Source: Candidatus Shapirobacteria bacterium (GTDB lineage: Bacteria > Patescibacteriota > Microgenomatia > UBA12405). From it: a stretch of DNA of 41,585 nucleotides. A model generated the notes under the pieces. The model made no database searches. It saw only the letters and a program-made list of their open reading frames with translations, and had not been told where the DNA came from. Numbering within the stretch: the stretch's first letter is position 1; every line of letters begins with the position of its first letter. The stretch spans positions 1-41,585 of the forward strand of contig JACPHO010000004.1 in the NCBI GenBank assembly GCA_016188545.1, read 5' to 3'. Shown piece after piece: positions 6,518 to 15,235 of the stretch. The position numbers and the translations under genes are program-made.

Positions 6518-8260
6518 ATGAATGTATCTGCCACAAAAATTTACAAGAACTTACAGGAGGTATTGCTTGATCAAGGACTGATTGATGAGCAAAAAGCCAG
6601 TGAGATTAACTTGCGTCAACTAAAAACCGGAGAGTCTGAAGAAGAGATCATCCGTTCAATGAGAATTGTCACTGATGAAAAATTTTGTCGAGCGAAGGCG
6701 GTTTTGCTACAAGTTGATTACATTGATTTAGCGTCGATCGGTTTTTCTCCGGAGGCATTGGCTCTGGTACCTGAGAGTGTGGCTAAAAAATACAAGGTAG
6801 TCCCCTACTCCATGGATACTAAGGAGCAGTTACTAAAGGTGACAATGGTCAACCCACTAGATCTTGAAACGGTAGAATTTCTAGAAAAAAAGACAAATTA
6901 TCGCGTGGTTACGGCAATTTCAACCGAAAAACAAATTGACGATTTTATCAACGAAAAATATATTAGGGAGAAGGGCATCACATCAGAGGTGACTAAAGCT
7001 TTGGATGAGCGTAAAAAAGATGAATCGGCAGTGGTCGCCGAAACAGCGAATAAGGTTTCTTCAGAAGCTCCGGTAGCTAAAATAGTAACTACTATTTTGG
7101 AATTTGCTGTAAAGTCTCGGGCATCAGACGTTCACATTGAGCCACAAGAGGATAATGTTCGGATTCGTTACCGTATTGACGGTATTTTGCAAGAAAAGTA
7201 TTTATTGCCACGAAATGTTCAGGATGCTGTAGTTAGTCGTATTAAAATTTTGTCAAACTTGAAGATTGATGAAAAACGGGTGCCTCAGGACGGTCGTTTT
7301 TTCTTTTCTTCAGATGGTAACGATGTTGACCTTCGGGTATCTACCTTACCAACAACTTACGGTGAAAAAGTGGTGATGCGGTTGCTTAAAAAATCTCAAA
7401 AGGTGCCAACTTTGCCCGATTTAGGTTTGCGAGGACTGGCTTTAAAAAACCTTCAAGAAGCAATTGAGCGTCCTCATGGAATTATTATCGTTTGCGGACC
7501 TACAGGTTCGGGTAAAACTACAACACTTTACTCAGTTCTAGATAAAGTGGCTACTCCAAAAGTTAATGTGGTAACTATTGAAGATCCGGTGGAGTACCAG
7601 ATGAAAGGTGTCAACCAGGTCCAGGTTAATGTCCAGGCGGGGCTGACCTTTGCTTCGGCTTTGAGGTCTTTTTTGCGCCAGGATCCCAATGTTATCATGG
7701 TAGGTGAGATTCGTGATACAGAAACTGCCGAGCTGGCAATTAATGCCTCACTAACTGGACATTTGGTTTTTTCGACCCTTCATACTAATGATGCCGCTGG
7801 TGTGCCTCCACGGATGTTAGATATGGGAGTGGAACCGTTTTTATTGGTGTCATCTTTGACCTGCGTTGTTGGTCAACGCGTACTTAGAAAGGTGTGTAAA
7901 GATTGTGTTAGTGAAGAGCCCATGACTGCCGAATTTGAGGCTGAATTTAAGACTACCCTGGGGCCGATATATAACATGATCTCCCAGAAATGGGAAAAGG
8001 ATGGAAAGAAAATAACTTTACCAAAGATTGTCGGTTGTGATAAGTGTAATCATACCGGATACATGGGACGAATTGCTATCTATGAGGTGATGCCGATGAG
8101 CGAACGAATCGCCAAACTAGTTGTTGAAAAAGCAGCTGCCTCGGAGATTCAGAAGTTGGCTATGGAGGATGGAATGTTGACCATGAAACAAGATGGTTAT
8201 GTAAAAGTATTGGAGGGAGTTACCACGATTGCTGAGGTGCTGAGAGTGGCACAATACTAA
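6518..8260 (+). CDS. pilB: Type IV pilus extension ATPase PilB (GspE/PulE family)
   Basis: Cytoplasmic hexameric ATPase that drives pilus polymerisation. 580 residues: an N-terminal MshEN-type region (about 1-150), the SDVHIEPQ motif (about 205), Walker A GPTGSGKT (about 327-334), Asp box and DPNVIMVGEIRD Walker B (about 390), His box TLHTNDA, and a zinc-binding pair CKDC ... CDKC (about 462 and 508), which distinguishes PilB from PilT. It is the first gene of the pilus locus, followed by pilT after an AT-rich 55-bp spacer and then pilC. Confidence 0.97.
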   Translation: MNVSATKIYKNLQEVLLDQGLIDEQKASEINLRQLKTGESEEEIIRSMRIVTDEKFCRAKAVLLQVDYIDLASIGFSPEALALVPESVAKKYKVVPYSMDTKEQLLKVTMVNPLDLETVEFLEKKTNYRVVTAISTEKQIDDFINEKYIREKGITSEVTKALDERKKDESAVVAETANKVSSEAPVAKIVTTILEFAVKSRASDVHIEPQEDNVRIRYRIDGILQEKYLLPRNVQDAVVSRIKILSNLKIDEKRVPQDGRFFFSSDGNDVDLRVSTLPTTYGEKVVMRLLKKSQKVPTLPDLGLRGLALKNLQEAIERPHGIIIVCGPTGSGKTTTLYSVLDKVATPKVNVVTIEDPVEYQMKGVNQVQVNVQAGLTFASALRSFLRQDPNVIMVGEIRDTETAELAINASLTGHLVFSTLHTNDAAGVPPRMLDMGVEPFLLVSSLTCVVGQRVLRKVCKDCVSEEPMTAEFEAEFKTTLGPIYNMISQKWEKDGKKITLPKIVGCDKCNHTGYMGRIAIYEVMPMSERIAKLVVEKAAASEIQKLAMEDGMLTMKQDGYVKVLEGVTTIAEVLRVAQY

Positions 8261-8265
8261 TTAGA

Positions 8266-8315
8266 TAAATCCAAAATCGAAAATTCAAAAGTAAAAAGAA
8301 AAAAATAAAAACAAT
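8266..8315. repeat. A-rich micro-repeat before pilT
   Basis: ATCCAAAATCGAAAATTC followed by AAAAGTAAAAAG reiterations up to the ATG of pilT. The same A-rich words occur before the PilX-like gene (19829-19866), between rpsP and rnc (23607-23632), and inside pilD (11470-11510). Confidence 0.5.
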
Positions 8316-9386
8316 ATGAATATAAAAATTAAACAAATATTAGAACTGGCGGTGGCAAATGGAGCGTCAGATATCCATCTGTCAGTATCGACTCTGCCAA
8401 AACTGAGAGTAAATGGTGAGCTGATTGATATTGCCAATTTTGATATTAGTAACCCCTTGGCGACGACGGAAATGATCTTATCACTTTTGAGTGATGATCA
8501 AAGAGTTAGGTTTAGCACTGAAAAAGAATTGGACTTTTCAGTAACCTTAGAAGAAGCCCGTTTTAGAGTAAATATGTTTCTCCAGAGGAGTGAAGTTCGA
8601 TGTACGCTTCGGGTTGTGTCATCAACAATTCCTTCGTTTAAAGAACTCAAGCTTCCAGATATTTTTTCTGAAATTGTTAACTATAAACAAGGTTGTGTTC
8701 TGGTGACTGGCCCAACTGGTCATGGAAAATCGACGACAGTGGCCTCCGTTTTGAATAGAATAAATGAGGAACGAAAGGTTCACATGGTTACAGTCGAGGA
8801 CCCGATTGAATATATTTTGAAACCAAATAATTCAGTCGTTTCTCAACGAGAATTAGGTAATGACACTTTAAGTTTTGCAGCGGCACTAAAGTCGGTGTTG
8901 CGGCAAGATCCAAATGTAGTTTTTGTGGGTGAGATGAGAGACTTGGAAACGATCACCTCAGCTTTAACTATTGCTGAGACAGGGCATTTGGTGTTTTCGA
9001 CTTTGCACACTAATTCGGCAGCCCAGACTGTTGATCGAATCGTGGATGTTTTTCCGGAAGGATCTAAAGATCAGATAAAAGTACAACTGGCCAGTGTAAT
9101 AACTGCGATTGTATCACAAAGACTGATTCCAGCAATCGATGGTGGACGGGTACCAGTTTTTGAAATATTGATGGCTACCCCAGCAGTAAAAAATGCCATA
9201 CGTGATGGAAAATCATTTATGCTAGATAACATTATTCAAACCAGTGCAGATTTGGGAATGGTAGGTTTGGAAACCTCTCTGTCACGACTAGTACACCAGG
9301 GAAAGATTACTGAAGAAGTAGCCATGAGTTACTCATTGCGACCGAGTGAATTGCAAAGTAATCTAAGAAGCCTAAAAAAATTATGA
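8316..9386 (+). CDS. pilT: Type IV pilus retraction ATPase PilT
   Basis: 356 residues, the normal PilT length. It carries the N-terminal GASDIHLSV motif, Walker A GPTGHGKST (about 132-140, with His in place of the usual Ser), VEDPIEY Asp box, RQDPNVVFVGEMRD Walker B, the His box STLHTNS, and a C-terminal AVKNAIRDGK matching the AIRNLIRE retraction motif. There is no CxxC pair, which separates it from PilB. It depolymerises pilin for twitching or DNA uptake. Its stop overlaps the pilC start by 4 bp (ATGA), implying translational coupling. Confidence 0.96.
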   Translation: MNIKIKQILELAVANGASDIHLSVSTLPKLRVNGELIDIANFDISNPLATTEMILSLLSDDQRVRFSTEKELDFSVTLEEARFRVNMFLQRSEVRCTLRVVSSTIPSFKELKLPDIFSEIVNYKQGCVLVTGPTGHGKSTTVASVLNRINEERKVHMVTVEDPIEYILKPNNSVVSQRELGNDTLSFAAALKSVLRQDPNVVFVGEMRDLETITSALTIAETGHLVFSTLHTNSAAQTVDRIVDVFPEGSKDQIKVQLASVITAIVSQRLIPAIDGGRVPVFEILMATPAVKNAIRDGKSFMLDNIIQTSADLGMVGLETSLSRLVHQGKITEEVAMSYSLRPSELQSNLRSLKKL

Positions 9387-10594
9387 GTAAGTTTGTATAT
9401 AGGGCAAAAGATTGGACGGGAAAAACGGTAAGGGGTGTACTAGATATGGCGACTAAGGCACAGGTGGTTGAATCTATAAAGAGTAGTGGGTTGGTACCGT
9501 TGATGGTAGAAGTAGATAAGGATAATGTGTTAAAAGAGTTTTATAAAAGATTTGCTTATCGGATAAAGTTTAAGGACATTACCTCAATGACTCGACAATT
9601 GTCGACAATGATGACTGCTGGCTTGCCACTGACTGATGCACTTCAATTACTTAAGAACCAACTGGAAACTAATCCACCAATGTATGAAATTTTGGATTAT
9701 TGTCTAAATCAAGTCCGGGGAGGTCAACCTTTGGGCAAGTCGATGATTAAATATGAGAACATTTTTGGGGAGGCATACATTGCCTCAATTAGTGCTGGAG
9801 AAGAAGCAGGAGTGTTGGAAGAAATACTGACTAAGCTGGCAACTAACATGGAGAACCAAAACGAATTTAATGGTAAGGTTAAGGGAGCAATGATTTATCC
9901 GATGATTGTGGTTATTGGAATGATTGCGGTGGCATTCGTTATGATGATTTTTGTGATTCCCAAATTGACTAGTTTGTATACAGATTTTGGCTCAAAGATG
10001 CCAGCGTCAACCCAACTCTTGATGTCGATGTCAAATTTTGCAACCAGGTGGTGGTTTTTGTTCCCGATTTTTGGTGTGGGACTAGTGATGTTTTCAAAAG
10101 TGACCGAGAAAAATCCGGGTTTGCGACTCAAGGTGGATTTGTATAAATTAAAAATACCCATTTTGGGTGAGTTAAACCGAAAAACGATGTTGGCTAATAC
10201 TCTGCGGACGATGTCAATGCTTCTGGCGGCAGGTATCAGCTTGGTGGAGGTATTAAGGATTGTGTCTAAAGTAGCGGGTAACGAAGTTTACTATAGATCA
10301 TATGTACGCATTGCGGAGAGAGTCCAGAAAGGTTTTTCGGTATCAAATTCGTTTGAAGAAACTGGAGTTTTTCCATTAATAGTTGAACAGATGGTGTCGA
10401 CTGGTGAAGCGACTGGTAAACTAGATGAAGTGTTACTAAGAGCGTCAGATTATTTTGCCACTGAAGCTGAGCAATCAGTTAAGGCTTTAACATCGGCTAT
10501 TGAGCCAATCATTATGATTATTTTAGGTCTGGGTGTTGCTTTTTTAGTGGTGGCAGTCATTATGCCGATTTATAACTTGACAAGTCAATTTTAA
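9383..10594 (+). CDS. pilC: Type IV pilus inner-membrane platform protein PilC
   Basis: 403 residues with two T2SSF repeats, each with a long cytoplasmic helical part (first at about 65-190, second at about 270-395), and three membrane segments near residues 170-190, 215-235 and 375-398. The motif TRQLSTMMTAGLPL of repeat one is echoed by NTLRTMSMLLAAGISL in repeat two; E(E)AGVLEE and STGEATGKLDE mark the ends of the repeats. It connects the ATPases to the pilin pool. It overlaps pilT by 4 bp and is followed 17 bp later by the first pilin. Confidence 0.96.
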   Translation: MSKFVYRAKDWTGKTVRGVLDMATKAQVVESIKSSGLVPLMVEVDKDNVLKEFYKRFAYRIKFKDITSMTRQLSTMMTAGLPLTDALQLLKNQLETNPPMYEILDYCLNQVRGGQPLGKSMIKYENIFGEAYIASISAGEEAGVLEEILTKLATNMENQNEFNGKVKGAMIYPMIVVIGMIAVAFVMMIFVIPKLTSLYTDFGSKMPASTQLLMSMSNFATRWWFLFPIFGVGLVMFSKVTEKNPGLRLKVDLYKLKIPILGELNRKTMLANTLRTMSMLLAAGISLVEVLRIVSKVAGNEVYYRSYVRIAERVQKGFSVSNSFEETGVFPLIVEQMVSTGEATGKLDEVLLRASDYFATEAEQSVKALTSAIEPIIMIILGLGVAFLVVAVIMPIYNLTSQF

Positions 10595-10611
10595 AAGCAT
10601 TTAATTAAGTT

Positions 10612-11310
10612 ATGAAAAATATAAATGTGGCCATGCCTACCGGCAGGCAAGGTTTTACCTTGGTTGAATTACTAATCGTCATTGCTCTGATTGCAATTTT
10701 GTCGGTGGCTGTATTGGCAACTATCAATCCAATTGAGCAATCAAACAAGGCAAAGGATGCCACTGTTCAGAATGATGCGGCTGAAGTGTTGAATGCATAT
10801 GAACGTTATTATGCTGCGCAAGCATCATATCCTTGGGTTGATCTTTCAGGTGCCGCATTAACCGTCGACTCTGCGGCATTTATGAATAGTAGTCAGATTG
10901 GCTTTGGACTGTGTGCCTCAAATGTGGTTGGGGCTACTTATTCAAGTAGTTGCTCCCCTAGAAACTCACAGGGCTTGCTTTTGAGTACAACTGAGCTTAA
11001 AGATTCATTTTTAGAGAAGAATTATACTAAATTTCCAACTAATGTAGCTAACCCACCAGCATTTACTGACATGATTTATACCGTTAAAGATCCAGTAGCC
11101 AATGGAAACTCAATCCATGTCTGTTTTATTCCAAAGGCCAAGGCAAATCGCACAGTAAATTCTAAACTTAAATTGTTGGCACTTGATGTTAACAATGTTC
11201 CAACAACTTACGGGGATGCAGATGTTTCAGATGCCACACAATTTTCAAATGGTTATGCGGTGTGGACGTTCACCACCGGGGCTACCTCGATGTTTAAGTG
11301 TGTACCCTAG
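10612..11310 (+). CDS. Type IV pilin-like protein (candidate major pilin)
   Basis: 232 residues. Class III leader with prepilin cleavage at G/FTLVELL and Glu at +5, then a hydrophobic helix to about residue 40 and a globular domain with paired Cys. Its position right after pilC and before pilD makes it the best candidate for the main pilin, but the size is large for one. The leader is MKNINVAMPTGRQ; its DNA (10632-10650) contains the palindromic word GCCTACCGGCAGGC, a motif that is typically dispersed in genomes, so the leader seems partly built from a repeat. Translation could also start at the second ATG (10633). Confidence 0.9.
   Translation: MKNINVAMPTGRQGFTLVELLIVIALIAILSVAVLATINPIEQSNKAKDATVQNDAAEVLNAYERYYAAQASYPWVDLSGAALTVDSAAFMNSSQIGFGLCASNVVGATYSSSCSPRNSQGLLLSTTELKDSFLEKNYTKFPTNVANPPAFTDMIYTVKDPVANGNSIHVCFIPKAKANRTVNSKLKLLALDVNNVPTTYGDADVSDATQFSNGYAVWTFTTGATSMFKCVP
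10633..10650. repeat. GCCTACCGGCAGGC palindromic word in the pilin leader
   Basis: The 14-bp word is a near-perfect inverted repeat (GCCT.CCGG.AGGC) and much more GC-rich than its surroundings. It encodes the residues MPTGRQ just before the prepilin cleavage site. Confidence 0.4.
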
Positions 11311-11365
11311 TATTGTAAGCAGTATAATAATGTGGGATTCTTTGTCACAGTAAGGAATTTATTGC

Positions 11366-11374
11366 TGTTAGAAT
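11366..11374 (+). promoter_or_regulatory. Extended -10 of pilD
   Basis: TGTTAGAAT, 5 nt before the ATG at 11380, in the 69-bp gap after the pilin. It would give pilD and the following prepilin genes a leaderless transcript separate from pilB-T-C. Confidence 0.5.
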
Positions 11375-11379
11375 AATTT

Positions 11380-12162
11380 ATGGAGTTGTATTTGACGGCA
11401 GTATTTTTTCTAGTTGGATTGTGTGGGGGAAGTTTTGTTAATATGCTTTTGTATCGAACAGAAGTCAGATATAAAATTCAAAAGAAAAAAGTAAAAAGTA
11501 AAAACGAAAGTAGAAGTTTCTGTGATTTTTGCGGAGAGCAGCTTAGATGGTTTGAAAACATCCCAGTAGCTTCCTGGGTGATATTAAAAGGTAGGAGTCG
11601 ATGTTGCAACAAACGACTCCCCCGCCTGTATCCGACAGTAGAAATGACTGTAGGTGTTTTGTTTGCATATATTATTTATCATTTATCATTTATCATTGAT
11701 TGGAACCTGCCAATTTATTTGATAATAGTGTCTCTGTTGGTGTTTTCAGCGGTATTTGATTGGAAATATATGATCTTACCGGATTTTTCAACATATATTT
11801 TAATTGGTTGTGCTGGATTGCTTTGGTTCCTCAACAATTTTGGCGACTATAATTTTATTTTTGCTGGTTTGGGAGCTTTTTTGTTTTTATTGATACTTCA
11901 TCTGGCTACAAAAGGACAGGGAATGGGTATGGGTGATGTAAAATATGTTTTTTTTATGGGATTATTGTTAGGCTTAACTAGGACAGTACTGGCATTTTAT
12001 TTGGCATTTGTAGTTGGAGCATTAGTTGGGTTGGTGCTGATTATTTTTTATAAAAAAAATAAAAAAAGTCGCATACCATTTGGACCATATTTGATTATGG
12101 CGACACTGGTTGGTTGGTTTTGGGGGGAGGGCATATTATTATATTTGTATAAATGGTTTTAA
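11380..12162 (+). CDS. pilD: Prepilin peptidase PilD (A24 family)
   Basis: Membrane aspartic protease that cleaves the leaders of all pilins in this locus and may N-methylate them. 260 residues: GGSFVNMLLYR near the N-terminus, a zinc module (CDFC at about 48-51 and a CC pair at about 73; the usual second CxxC is degenerate), the first catalytic Asp in FDWKYMILPD, the second in GMGMGDVKY, and about seven membrane segments. The loop before CDFC is lengthened by an A-rich repeat (YKIQKKKVKSKN), and YIIYHLSFII is encoded by reiterated TTATCATT words. The end overlaps the next pilin by 10 bp. Confidence 0.96.
   Translation: MELYLTAVFFLVGLCGGSFVNMLLYRTEVRYKIQKKKVKSKNESRSFCDFCGEQLRWFENIPVASWVILKGRSRCCNKRLPRLYPTVEMTVGVLFAYIIYHLSFIIDWNLPIYLIIVSLLVFSAVFDWKYMILPDFSTYILIGCAGLLWFLNNFGDYNFIFAGLGAFLFLLILHLATKGQGMGMGDVKYVFFMGLLLGLTRTVLAFYLAFVVGALVGLVLIIFYKKNKKSRIPFGPYLIMATLVGWFWGEGILLYLYKWF
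11470..11510. repeat. A-rich micro-repeat inside pilD
   Basis: ATAAAATTCAAAAGAAAAAA followed by GTAAAAAGTAAAAA is the same word series as the non-coding spacer before pilT, yet here it is in frame within the zinc-module loop of pilD. A second in-frame reiteration, (TTATCAT)x3, is at 11672-11696. Confidence 0.6.
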
Positions 12163-12821
12163 ATTGGAGTAAGAGAGGTTTTACATTAATCGAATTGATG
12201 ATAGTAATGATGTTGATTGGTCTGATGGCACTAATTTTAGTGATGGCTCTTAACCCCGGGGTGATAGTTGATAAAGGAAATGATTCTCAAAGAAAGAAAG
12301 ATTTAGGTCGGATCAGGATTGCCTTTGAGGAGTATTTTAATGATAAGAAGTGTTATCCAAGTCAGGTATTGATAGATGGATTAGAGTGTGAAAAAAATGG
12401 TTTTAAACCTTGGTTATCAAACTGGCCATGTGATCCAAATGGTCAAAAATATTATGTGATGACAGATGATTCTAGTTGTCCGCGATCGTATAGAATACTA
12501 ACGAACCTGAAAAATCGTCAGGACCCAGTGATTCCTAGTGGATGGTATAGCCAAAATTCTAGTTCGAAATTTGGCGATGGTACAGTAACGATAAATGATG
12601 TCAATTATGGTATCTCAAGTCAAAACGTGTCCTGGTATGAAGAGATGGTACCTCCACATTGTTACACTTCCTTTAAAGGCTGTTACCTGATTCCCGGTTT
12701 AGGAAGGTGTAATGCGCTACCACCAGGAGAACAACATGTTGGAGCTTATTTACATCCAGATTGTATGCCAGAGTGTCAGGTTAGCTGTTGTGAAGACGGT
12801 CAGATTTGTGTTTTGCCTTAG
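12153..12821 (+). CDS. Prepilin-like protein
   Basis: 222 residues starting MVLNWSKRG/FTLIELMIVMM, a clear type III prepilin leader with Glu at +5. The C-terminal about 70 residues are unusually Cys-rich (about 10 Cys), suggesting a disulfide-stabilised head exposed at the surface. The start lies inside the last codons of pilD. It is more likely a minor or specialised pilin than the major subunit. Confidence 0.88.
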   Translation: MVLNWSKRGFTLIELMIVMMLIGLMALILVMALNPGVIVDKGNDSQRKKDLGRIRIAFEEYFNDKKCYPSQVLIDGLECEKNGFKPWLSNWPCDPNGQKYYVMTDDSSCPRSYRILTNLKNRQDPVIPSGWYSQNSSSKFGDGTVTINDVNYGISSQNVSWYEEMVPPHCYTSFKGCYLIPGLGRCNALPPGEQHVGAYLHPDCMPECQVSCCEDGQICVLP

Positions 12822-12829
12822 GAGTGGTT

Positions 12830-13333
12830 ATGATTAGGTTAGTGAAAAGACAAGGATTTACATTGATTGAGTTGATGGTAGTAATTACTATAATCTCCTT
12901 ATTAACGGTCGTGACCGTATCTCAATTTCAGACTGCCAAAAAAAAAGCCAATGATGTGGCTCGTAAAGGTGACATCAATGCTGTTTCAAAGGCATTACAG
13001 ATGTATTTTAATGATTATGGTTATTTCCCGATGGAGTCGGAAATTAATTGGGGGGGGACATTTGAAGATTCCTCAGCCAGTCCAGCTTATGTTTATATGA
13101 AAAAAATGCCGAGAGAAAATTATTTGCCGACAAAACCATATTGCTATAAAGTCAGTCCGGATCAAAAGAAATATGGTTTATTTGCGCAATTAGAAAACGT
13201 GACTGACAAGGAGTGTGACCGAAATAACAACAACTCAGCCGATGATAATAATTATATGTGTGATGGTGTTGGTTATTGTTACGGGGTGGCATCACCAAAT
13301 ACAAGTTTATCTAGCAATGGTGATTTGGAGTAG
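12830..13333 (+). CDS. Prepilin-like protein
   Basis: 167 residues from the ATG at 12830, chosen over one 24 nt upstream because GGAG lies 5 nt before it and the leader MIRLVKRQG/FTLIELMVV is then of normal length. The helix is followed by KKKANDVARKGDINAVSKAL and YFNDYGYFP, the standard pseudopilin (PulG-like) continuation. The stop region overlaps the next prepilin start by 17 bp. Confidence 0.88.
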   Translation: MIRLVKRQGFTLIELMVVITIISLLTVVTVSQFQTAKKKANDVARKGDINAVSKALQMYFNDYGYFPMESEINWGGTFEDSSASPAYVYMKKMPRENYLPTKPYCYKVSPDQKKYGLFAQLENVTDKECDRNNNNSADDNNYMCDGVGYCYGVASPNTSLSSNGDLE

Positions 13334-13775
13334 ACAAAATACTGGTTTTACTTTGGTTGAGTTGTTGATTTCAATTGGTATTATGGGAACTTTGATGGCA
13401 ATTTTGTTACCAAATTTTATGGGAGCTAGAGAAAGGGCTAGGGATGCTCAAAAGATACAGGATTTAGGAACAATGAAGAACGCCCTTAGATTGTATTATA
13501 ATGATAATCAAACTTATCCAGCTGGTTCAGGTGGATCATTGGGGGTGGGGATGACTGCTTATATGAGTAGTGTGATAAATTTGGGATATACTTATGACTA
13601 TTATCAACTAGATAATGGTGATGGTTTTGTAATCTGTGTTGGGCTGGAGGCTGGAGCAGGTACTGAAGATACAACTTCTCAACAAAAGTGTGGTGTGTCA
13701 GGATTAGGGGTGGGAATTTGTGGAATGGGGGTGGGTCAGACAGGAAATAATATATTTACAGTTTGTGCTAAATAA
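13317..13775 (+). CDS. Prepilin-like protein
   Basis: 152 residues from the ATG at 13317, giving leader MVIWSRQNTG/FTLVELLIS; an ATG 102 nt upstream would add an implausible 34-residue extension inside the previous gene. It is followed by ARERARDAQKIQDLGTMKNAL and YYNDNQTYP, the pseudopilin pattern shared with its neighbours, then a Gly-rich tail. Overlap with the previous gene suggests coupled translation. Confidence 0.87.
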   Translation: MVIWSRQNTGFTLVELLISIGIMGTLMAILLPNFMGARERARDAQKIQDLGTMKNALRLYYNDNQTYPAGSGGSLGVGMTAYMSSVINLGYTYDYYQLDNGDGFVICVGLEAGAGTEDTTSQQKCGVSGLGVGICGMGVGQTGNNIFTVCAK

Positions 13776-13806
13776 GAAGAGATTTATGAATTAAGATTTA
13801 TGAAAT

Positions 13807-14226
13807 ATGAATAAAACAAAAAATGGGTTTACGCTATTTGAGCTGTTGGTGAGTATTTCGATTGTAGCGATATTGTCGGCACTGGCAATAGTTTCATTTA
13901 GTTCGGCCCAAAAGAAAGCTAGGGATTCTAGAAGGGTTCAGGATATGTCGTTGATTCAAAAGGCAGCGGAACAGTACTATATGTTAAGTTCCTCAAATTA
14001 TCCGACAACATTGAGTGTGGGAACGTCCTGGTCGGCTGGTGGACAGACGGTATTAGAGGTAATACCCCTGGATCCAAAAGGGGTTGGTTATACGGCTACC
14101 ATGAGCGTCAGTAGTTATTGTATTTGTGCATTTGTAGAAGGGACTGGTGGTAATTCAACCAATAGCGCTTGTAACTTTGTTGGTGCCGGTGCCAAGATTT
14201 ATTTTTGTGTGAAAAACCAACAATAA
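13807..14226 (+). CDS. Prepilin-like protein
   Basis: 139 residues with leader MNKTKNG/FTLFELLVSISI, then KKARDSRRVQDMSLIQKAAEQYY, again the pseudopilin N-terminal helix. The head has four Cys near the C-terminus. The 31-bp spacer before it is a reiteration of AAGATTTATGAA(T) words. The near-identical helices of this series of genes suggest tandem duplication followed by divergence of the heads. Confidence 0.87.
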   Translation: MNKTKNGFTLFELLVSISIVAILSALAIVSFSSAQKKARDSRRVQDMSLIQKAAEQYYMLSSSNYPTTLSVGTSWSAGGQTVLEVIPLDPKGVGYTATMSVSSYCICAFVEGTGGNSTNSACNFVGAGAKIYFCVKNQQ

Positions 14227-14245
14227 TCGCTTCGCGGAATAACCA

Positions 14246-14686
14246 ATGACCAATAACCAATTTTCAAATAACCAGAAAAATCAAAAGGGGTTTACACTGA
14301 TTGAGTTGATTGTGACGATGACAATAGTGGCAGTGTTGACGACAGTAGCCATGATTAGTTTTGGGGGAACCAATAAAAGGGCCAGGGATGGAAGAAGGGC
14401 CTCCGACATCCAGAAGATAGCGATTGCTTTAGAGATGGCCCGTCAAGTTGGTGGCACTTATCCAGTAGCCTCAGGTGGTCAAGCACCAGATCTGGTAAAT
14501 GGACAATATTTACAAAAGTGGCCAGATGATCCGAGTGGATATATTTACTATTACCAGAGACCAACTAATTATACTTATAGTCTAAGTTCTTATATGGAAG
14601 ATTTGGGGTCAACAAATGGCACTGGAAGCTATGGTAATAATTGTGATGCACCAGGAAATTGTAATTATCAGGTGTCTAATCCTTAG
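14246..14686 (+). CDS. Prepilin-like protein with repeat-derived leader
   Basis: 146 residues. Leader MTNNQFSNNQKNQKG/FTLIELIVTM: the Asn/Gln-rich part is encoded by reiterated CCAATGACCAATAACC-type words continuing from the spacer, so the leader appears to be built from a micro-repeat. Next come KRARDGRRASDIQKIAIAL and the DDPSGYIYYY stretch usual in PulG-like pseudopilins. It is followed by a 30-bp gap and a FimT/GspH-type prepilin. Confidence 0.87.
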   Translation: MTNNQFSNNQKNQKGFTLIELIVTMTIVAVLTTVAMISFGGTNKRARDGRRASDIQKIAIALEMARQVGGTYPVASGGQAPDLVNGQYLQKWPDDPSGYIYYYQRPTNYTYSLSSYMEDLGSTNGTGSYGNNCDAPGNCNYQVSNP

Positions 14687-14716
14687 GTTAAGAGTAAAAG
14701 AGTTTACAATAATAAT

Positions 14717-15235
14717 ATGCGACATGGATTTACACTAGTTGAGTTGATGGTGGTAATAACTATAGGAATCGTGATAACTGGTGGAGCGATGGTGTCGGTG
14801 ACAAAATATGTGGCTAAAGAAAAACTAGTTCAAGCCGCCAGTGAGGTGGTTTCGATGGTTGATCTGGCCAGAAATATGGCAATAATCAATCAAGTGACAG
14901 CTGGCTTTACCAACCTAGACTATGTGGCTGTGACCCTGACAAGTAGTGGAGTAGTTTCAGTGTTTCCGGTAAATAACATTAGTGGTGTGGGTAGTAGTTT
15001 GGTAACAAAAAAAATCGGCAGTGGAGGAATTGTTTTTAGTAGTTTAAATTTAGGTGGACTACAATTTGCTGCTGGTAGTGGAAAATTAGTAGGGAAAAAT
15101 CCAAGTCCTTCTTATCAGAGTTATCCCCTCCCTCCCACCACAAATGTGGGAATAACTATTTCGAGCACTGAAGTCAGTGAAACTCAGCAAATTATTATTA
15201 GTCCGTTTGGTGGAGTGACCAACACAAAGTTATGA
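14717..15235 (+). CDS. Minor prepilin, GspH/FimT-like
   Basis: 172 residues, leader MRHG/FTLVELMVVITIG. The region after the helix (VQAASEVVSMVDLARNMAIINQ) matches GspH/FimT minor pseudopilins rather than PulG types, and the body is a beta-rich Gly/Ser/Val domain. With the next two genes it forms the expected minor-pilin initiation set (H, I, J types). A TACAAT lies 6 nt before the ATG. The stop overlaps the next start by 4 bp (ATGA). Confidence 0.88.
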   Translation: MRHGFTLVELMVVITIGIVITGGAMVSVTKYVAKEKLVQAASEVVSMVDLARNMAIINQVTAGFTNLDYVAVTLTSSGVVSVFPVNNISGVGSSLVTKKIGSGGIVFSSLNLGGLQFAAGSGKLVGKNPSPSYQSYPLPPTTNVGITISSTEVSETQQIIISPFGGVTNTKL

